The notes below the pieces were generated by a model. It was not told the origin of the DNA. It made no database searches and saw only the letters and a program-made list of their open reading frames with translations. Below, in pieces: positions 60,965 to 64,000 of a DNA stretch of 64,000 nucleotides. This DNA comes from an uncultured Propionimicrobium sp. (GTDB lineage: Bacteria > Actinomycetota > Actinomycetes > Propionibacteriales > Propionibacteriaceae), in the NCBI GenBank assembly GCA_946221385.1, contig CAMIGX010000005.1, forward strand, positions 83,262 to 147,261, written 5' to 3'. Position numbers and translations under genes: made by a program. The stretch's first letter is position 1, and the number at the start of each line of letters is the position of its first letter.

Positions 60965-63520
60965 GTGCGTGCTATCAGAAGATTCATCGTGCAGCCCGTC
61001 CTACCTGGACCGCTGCGTCCCCTGGCCGACCTCGCCCGCAATTTGCGCTGGGCTTGGAATCCGAACACCACCGAGCTGTTCAAGGCCATCGATCCGCAGT
61101 TGTGGGAGTCGACCGGGCATGACCCGCTGCGCTTGCTCTCGCAGGTTCCCGTCGAGCGGTTAGAAGAGCTGGCTGCAGACCGAAAATTCGTCCGTAATCT
61201 CGAGCTGGTCGTCGAAGACTTGAACGAGTACATGAGCGGCGATCTTTGGTACCAAGGCTTTGCTGCTGAGAATCCGCATGCCCCCAAAGCCATCGCCTAT
61301 TTCTCGGCTGAATTTGGCATTGATAAGGTGCTGCCGCAATATTCGGGCGGCTTGGGCATCTTGGCCGGCGACCACTTGAAGGCAGCTTCTGACACCGGCA
61401 CCCCCGTCATCGGTGTCGGCTTGCTCTACCAGCACGGCTACTTCGTGCAATCCCTGGACGCTGCCGGCTGGCAGCAGGAGTTCTATCCCGTCCTGGATCC
61501 CAATGAGTTGCCCATCTCGCAGCTGTTGGACGAGAACGGCCGCCCGGTCACCATCACGGTGCGAGTACGTGGCCTAGATGTCGTGGCTCAACTGTGGATC
61601 GCCCAGGTCGGTCGCGTGCCGTTGATCTTGATGGACACCAACCTTGAGGTGAACGGCGAACGTGAACGTCAGATCACCGACAAGCTCTACGGCGGCGGTT
61701 CGGACCACCGTCTCAACCAGGAAGTGCTGCTGGGTGTCGGTGGCGTGCGCGCGGTCCGCGAATTCTGCCGTATCACTGGGACCCCGACGCCCGAGGTCTA
61801 CCACTGCAACGAGGGTCACGCCGGCTTCCTCGGCCTGGAACGCATCCGCGAATACATGGTCAACGAGGGCGACGAGTTCACTACCGCTTTGGAGAAGGCG
61901 CGCGCTGGCACCGTCTTCACGACCCACACCCCAGTTCCGGCGGGTATCGACCGCTTCAGCCTGGACCAGATTCGTAGCCAGTTCAGCGACTTCGCACCAT
62001 TGAGCATCGACGACATCCTGGCGCTCGGCGTCGAGGACTTTGACGGCGGTGACCCCGCTCGGTTCAACATGGCCGTCATGGGTCTGCGACTGGCGCAGCG
62101 CGCCAATGGTGTCTCCCAGCTGCACGGCGAGGTCAGCCGTGACATGTTCCAGGGCCTGTGGCCGGGCTTCGACGTCAGCGAGGTGCCGATCACTTCGGTC
62201 ACCAATGGTGTGCACCAGGGCACCTGGCTGCATCCGGAGTTGGCTGAGGTGCTGGAATCGCGCACCAGCACTTCTGGCACCGTGATCGACGGTTACGACT
62301 GGTCGGCTATTGACCGCGTCGACGACAACACGCTGTGGACCTTGAAGCGTCAAATGCGTGGCGAGATGATCTCGATGGCACGCAAGCGGCTAGCTGCTTC
62401 TGCTGCACAGCGCGGCATGAACGCAGACTGGGTCGAGACTGCTTTGAATCCGCACACGCTGACCATCGGTTTCGCGCGTCGTGCTGCGTCCTATAAGCGG
62501 CTGACGTTGATGTTGACCGACCCTGATCGTCTCAAACGGCTGCTCAATGATCCCGAGCGCCCGATCCAGATCGTCATCGCTGGTAAGGCACACCCGGCTG
62601 ACGAGATCGGCAAAGGCTTGATCCAAGAAATGGTCGAGTTCTCCGAAGATCCCGATGTCCGCGGCAAGCTCGTCTTCTTGCCGGATTACGACATTTCGTT
62701 GTCCCGTCCGTTGTACCCCGGCTGCGATGTGTGGTTGAACAATCCGCTGCGCCCGCTGGAAGCCTGCGGTACATCCGGTATGAAAGCCGCCTTGAACGCA
62801 GCCTTCAACCTGTCGGTGCGTGATGGTTGGTGGGACGAATGGTACGGTCCGAACTGGGGTTGGGAGATTCCGTCCTCAGAAGCGATCTCGGATCCTGACG
62901 AACGGGACGCCCTCGAGGCGGCTGCGCTGTACGACATCATCGAAAACGAGATCGCGCCGAAGTTCTACCAGCGCGACGCTAACGGTCTGCCAAAGGCGTG
63001 GGTAGAGATGATGCGTCAGACGATCTCCGGGCTCGGCCCGCTGGTCTTGGCCACTCGCATGGTGCGCGACTACGTCACCGAGCTTTATACGCCAGCTGCT
63101 GCGTCCGAGGCCGCGGTTGCTAACGACGGCGTCGCCAAGGAACTAGCCGACTGGAAGCACCGCGTGCGGGCAGCTTGGAGCGGTGTCGAGATCGTCCGTG
63201 TCGAGTCGTATCTGCCCGACACCGTCGAGGTCGGTTCGATGAACCGCTTTGACGCTTACGTTCGGCTCGGCGATCTGCGTCCCGAAGACGTGGCGGTGCA
63301 GCTGGTCTCCGGCGACGTCGATAGCGCCGACGTGCTGCGCAATATCCGCATCGGCGACATGGAACTGGCAGAACCTGCCGATCAGCAGGGTGTCTATCGT
63401 TTCTCGGTCGAAAAGCAGAGCAAGTTCGCCGGTTCGGTCGGCTACACCGTGCGCGTCGTGCCGCGTCACGAGCTACTAGCCAGCCACTCCGAGCTTGGTC
63501 TGGCAGCCGTCGCCAACTAA
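60965..63520 (+). CDS. glgP: Alpha-glucan phosphorylase
   Basis: Releases glucose-1-phosphate from alpha-glucan; Pgm and GlgE use products of the same pool. 851 residues from GTG 60965, whose product VRAIRRFIV lines up with mycobacterial GlgP. An in-frame GTG at 60920 lies upstream of the -10 box and is less likely. Family blocks: AYFSAEFGIDKVLPQYSGGLGILAGDHLK, HCNEGHAGFLGLERI, TTHTPVPAGIDRF, and the PLP lysine near residue 607 in ACGTSGMKAALN. It belongs to the long bacterial/archaeal group distinct from E. coli GlgP. Confidence 0.95.
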   Translation: MRAIRRFIVQPVLPGPLRPLADLARNLRWAWNPNTTELFKAIDPQLWESTGHDPLRLLSQVPVERLEELAADRKFVRNLELVVEDLNEYMSGDLWYQGFAAENPHAPKAIAYFSAEFGIDKVLPQYSGGLGILAGDHLKAASDTGTPVIGVGLLYQHGYFVQSLDAAGWQQEFYPVLDPNELPISQLLDENGRPVTITVRVRGLDVVAQLWIAQVGRVPLILMDTNLEVNGERERQITDKLYGGGSDHRLNQEVLLGVGGVRAVREFCRITGTPTPEVYHCNEGHAGFLGLERIREYMVNEGDEFTTALEKARAGTVFTTHTPVPAGIDRFSLDQIRSQFSDFAPLSIDDILALGVEDFDGGDPARFNMAVMGLRLAQRANGVSQLHGEVSRDMFQGLWPGFDVSEVPITSVTNGVHQGTWLHPELAEVLESRTSTSGTVIDGYDWSAIDRVDDNTLWTLKRQMRGEMISMARKRLAASAAQRGMNADWVETALNPHTLTIGFARRAASYKRLTLMLTDPDRLKRLLNDPERPIQIVIAGKAHPADEIGKGLIQEMVEFSEDPDVRGKLVFLPDYDISLSRPLYPGCDVWLNNPLRPLEACGTSGMKAALNAAFNLSVRDGWWDEWYGPNWGWEIPSSEAISDPDERDALEAAALYDIIENEIAPKFYQRDANGLPKAWVEMMRQTISGLGPLVLATRMVRDYVTELYTPAAASEAAVANDGVAKELADWKHRVRAAWSGVEIVRVESYLPDTVEVGSMNRFDAYVRLGDLRPEDVAVQLVSGDVDSADVLRNIRIGDMELAEPADQQGVYRFSVEKQSKFAGSVGYTVRVVPRHELLASHSELGLAAVAN

Positions 63521-63536
63521 ACCTGTCGACGAATCT

Positions 63537-63562
63537 GGGCGGTCCGTAAGGGCCGCCCTTTT
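63537..63562 (+). terminator. Rho-independent terminator of glgP
   Basis: GGGCGGTCC pairs with GGGCCGCCC (one T-G wobble) around GTAA, then TTTT. Confidence 0.9.
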
Positions 63563-63608
63563 CGTTTCTATGGCCCGCCAACCGCTGCTCGTCGGTCGGC
63601 CCGGTGAG

Positions 63609-63717
63609 CTTCTGCGCTGCTTGGGTGTTTGAAGGGTGGCTGTTAGAGGGTTTAACTGTGCTTCTGCGCTGTTGTGTGCTTGAACGGTGTCCGTTAGACG
63701 GCTAGCCGTCTAACTGG
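63609..63717 (+). repeat. Two imperfect direct repeats, 52-base period
   Basis: Both copies start CTTCTGCGCTG (63609 and 63661). They then share TTGAA, GGTG and GTTAGA-GG segments in the same order before AACTG. The second copy carries changes that create a perfect palindrome. Confidence 0.7.
63693..63714 (+). repeat. Perfect 22-base palindrome
   Basis: GTTAGACGGCT is followed directly by its reverse complement AGCCGTCTAAC. It could be a protein-binding site or the core of a mobile repeat. Confidence 0.75.
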
Positions 63718-63834
63718 TTTGCCTCGTGTCCGCTGGTCGCTTCTCGTTGTCTGCATTCGCTTTTGGTGGTTGGGTTTGGTTGCCGTCGTGGTTGGTGCGG
63801 CCGTCCCGCCCCCTGCGCTCACTCGCGCTGTTCT

Positions 63835-63865
63835 CCATGACCCTCTGCTGCGCCGAGGGTCATGG
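63835..63865. repeat. Long hairpin, 11-bp perfect stem
   Basis: CCATGACCCTC pairs with GAGGGTCATGG around a 9-base loop. GT-rich sequence to its left and CA-rich sequence to its right (for example GGTTGGG against CCCAACC) continue an imperfect larger inverted repeat. Confidence 0.7.
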
Positions 63866-64000
63866 TCGCGCTCTTTCGCTTCGAGGCCCGACCCAACCCG
63901 GCCGACCACACCAACGACGCCTTTGAACAAAACGACGGCGCCACGCCTCGCAGACTTGGGGTTCTAAGGAGTGATCGGCGGCAAGAGAGGTTCCTCGAGA

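Larger units (their letters stand above)
63563..64000. other. 438-base non-coding end of window, repeat-rich
   Basis: Composition differs from the genes: the left part is GT-rich and the right part CA-rich on the plus strand. Frames here have low-complexity products and no ribosome-binding sites, so I call no gene. The direct repeats, palindrome and hairpin listed separately lie inside it. The whole looks like a dispersed intergenic repeat. Confidence 0.5.

Noticed and set aside
63694..63967. Frames on both strands at the window end
   Set aside because: Low-complexity Pro/Thr/Arg-rich products reflecting the repeat composition; no start signals.

Overview
The window is a high-GC actinobacterial chromosome segment with conserved housekeeping genes, and I see no phage, transposon, plasmid or CRISPR. 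Placement in Actinomycetota rests on WhiB1, a SigH/RshA-type sigma/anti-sigma pair, the PdtaS-type kinase, the fused Kgd (OdhA) protein, NucS, GlgE and an initiator tRNA with a C1:U72 mismatch. The methylmalonyl-CoA epimerase closely resembles the Propionibacterium enzyme as I remember it. With a PduO-type cobalamin adenosyltransferase this suggests a member of Propionibacteriales that makes or uses propionate. That family-level placement is inference.

Layout. (1) 1-2.1 kb: the end of an ABC-2 exporter and its DesK/DesR-like two-component system. (2) 2.2-4.4 kb: initiator tRNA, serA and hisN. (3) 4.4-11.6 kb: aroA-rsgA-hisN on the minus strand, an SRAP (YedK/HMCES) AP-site protein, sigH-rshA, a 23-residue bL37 ribosomal protein gene, a pdtaS-type kinase and whiB1. 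From memory this block is collinear with the Rv3219-Rv3228 neighbourhood of Mycobacterium tuberculosis. (4) 11.8-20.5 kb: SMP-30 hydrolase, kgd, two tandem GT87-like membrane glycosyltransferases and a PEBP protein. (5) 20.7-26 kb: tRNA-Arg, lysA, hom and rho; thrC and thrB, common between hom and rho in relatives, are absent. (6) 26.1-34.6 kb: an accessory island of MTA deaminase, MTI-type phosphorylase, MtnA and a BMP-type nucleoside ABC importer, sitting between rho and rpmE. (7) 34.8-47.6 kb: rpmE, then a long tightly packed run prfA-prmC-tsaC-wecA-atpI-atpZ-atpBEFHAGDC-DUF2550. (8) 47.7-56 kb: cobalamin adenosyltransferase, cyclophilin lipoprotein, hydrolase, zinc protein, nucS, a Scy/DivIVA-like coiled-coil protein, methylmalonyl-CoA epimerase, pgm and a thioredoxin-like protein. 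(9) 56-63.5 kb: Nudix, glgB, glgE and, divergently, glgP. (10) 63.6-64 kb: a non-coding region with direct repeats, a perfect palindrome and a long hairpin.

Functional links. Pgm, GlgB, GlgE and GlgP form an alpha-glucan and maltose-1-phosphate module. Epimerase and cobalamin adenosyltransferase serve the methylmalonyl-CoA branch that joins the TCA cycle, where Kgd also acts. The island can take 5'-methylthioadenosine through 5'-methylthioinosine to methylthioribulose-1-phosphate, with a nucleoside importer alongside.

Regulation. Two exact SigR/SigH-type promoters (GGAAT-N18-GTT) are present, before sigH itself and before rpmE. The sigH one sits so that its transcript would begin at an upstream in-frame GTG, predicting a longer sigma isoform as in the Streptomyces SigR' loop. 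About ten genes carry a TANNNT-like -10 box 6-8 bases before the start codon and no convincing Shine-Dalgarno, which is the mark of leaderless transcripts; four of them share the identical box TAGGCT-N7-ATG.
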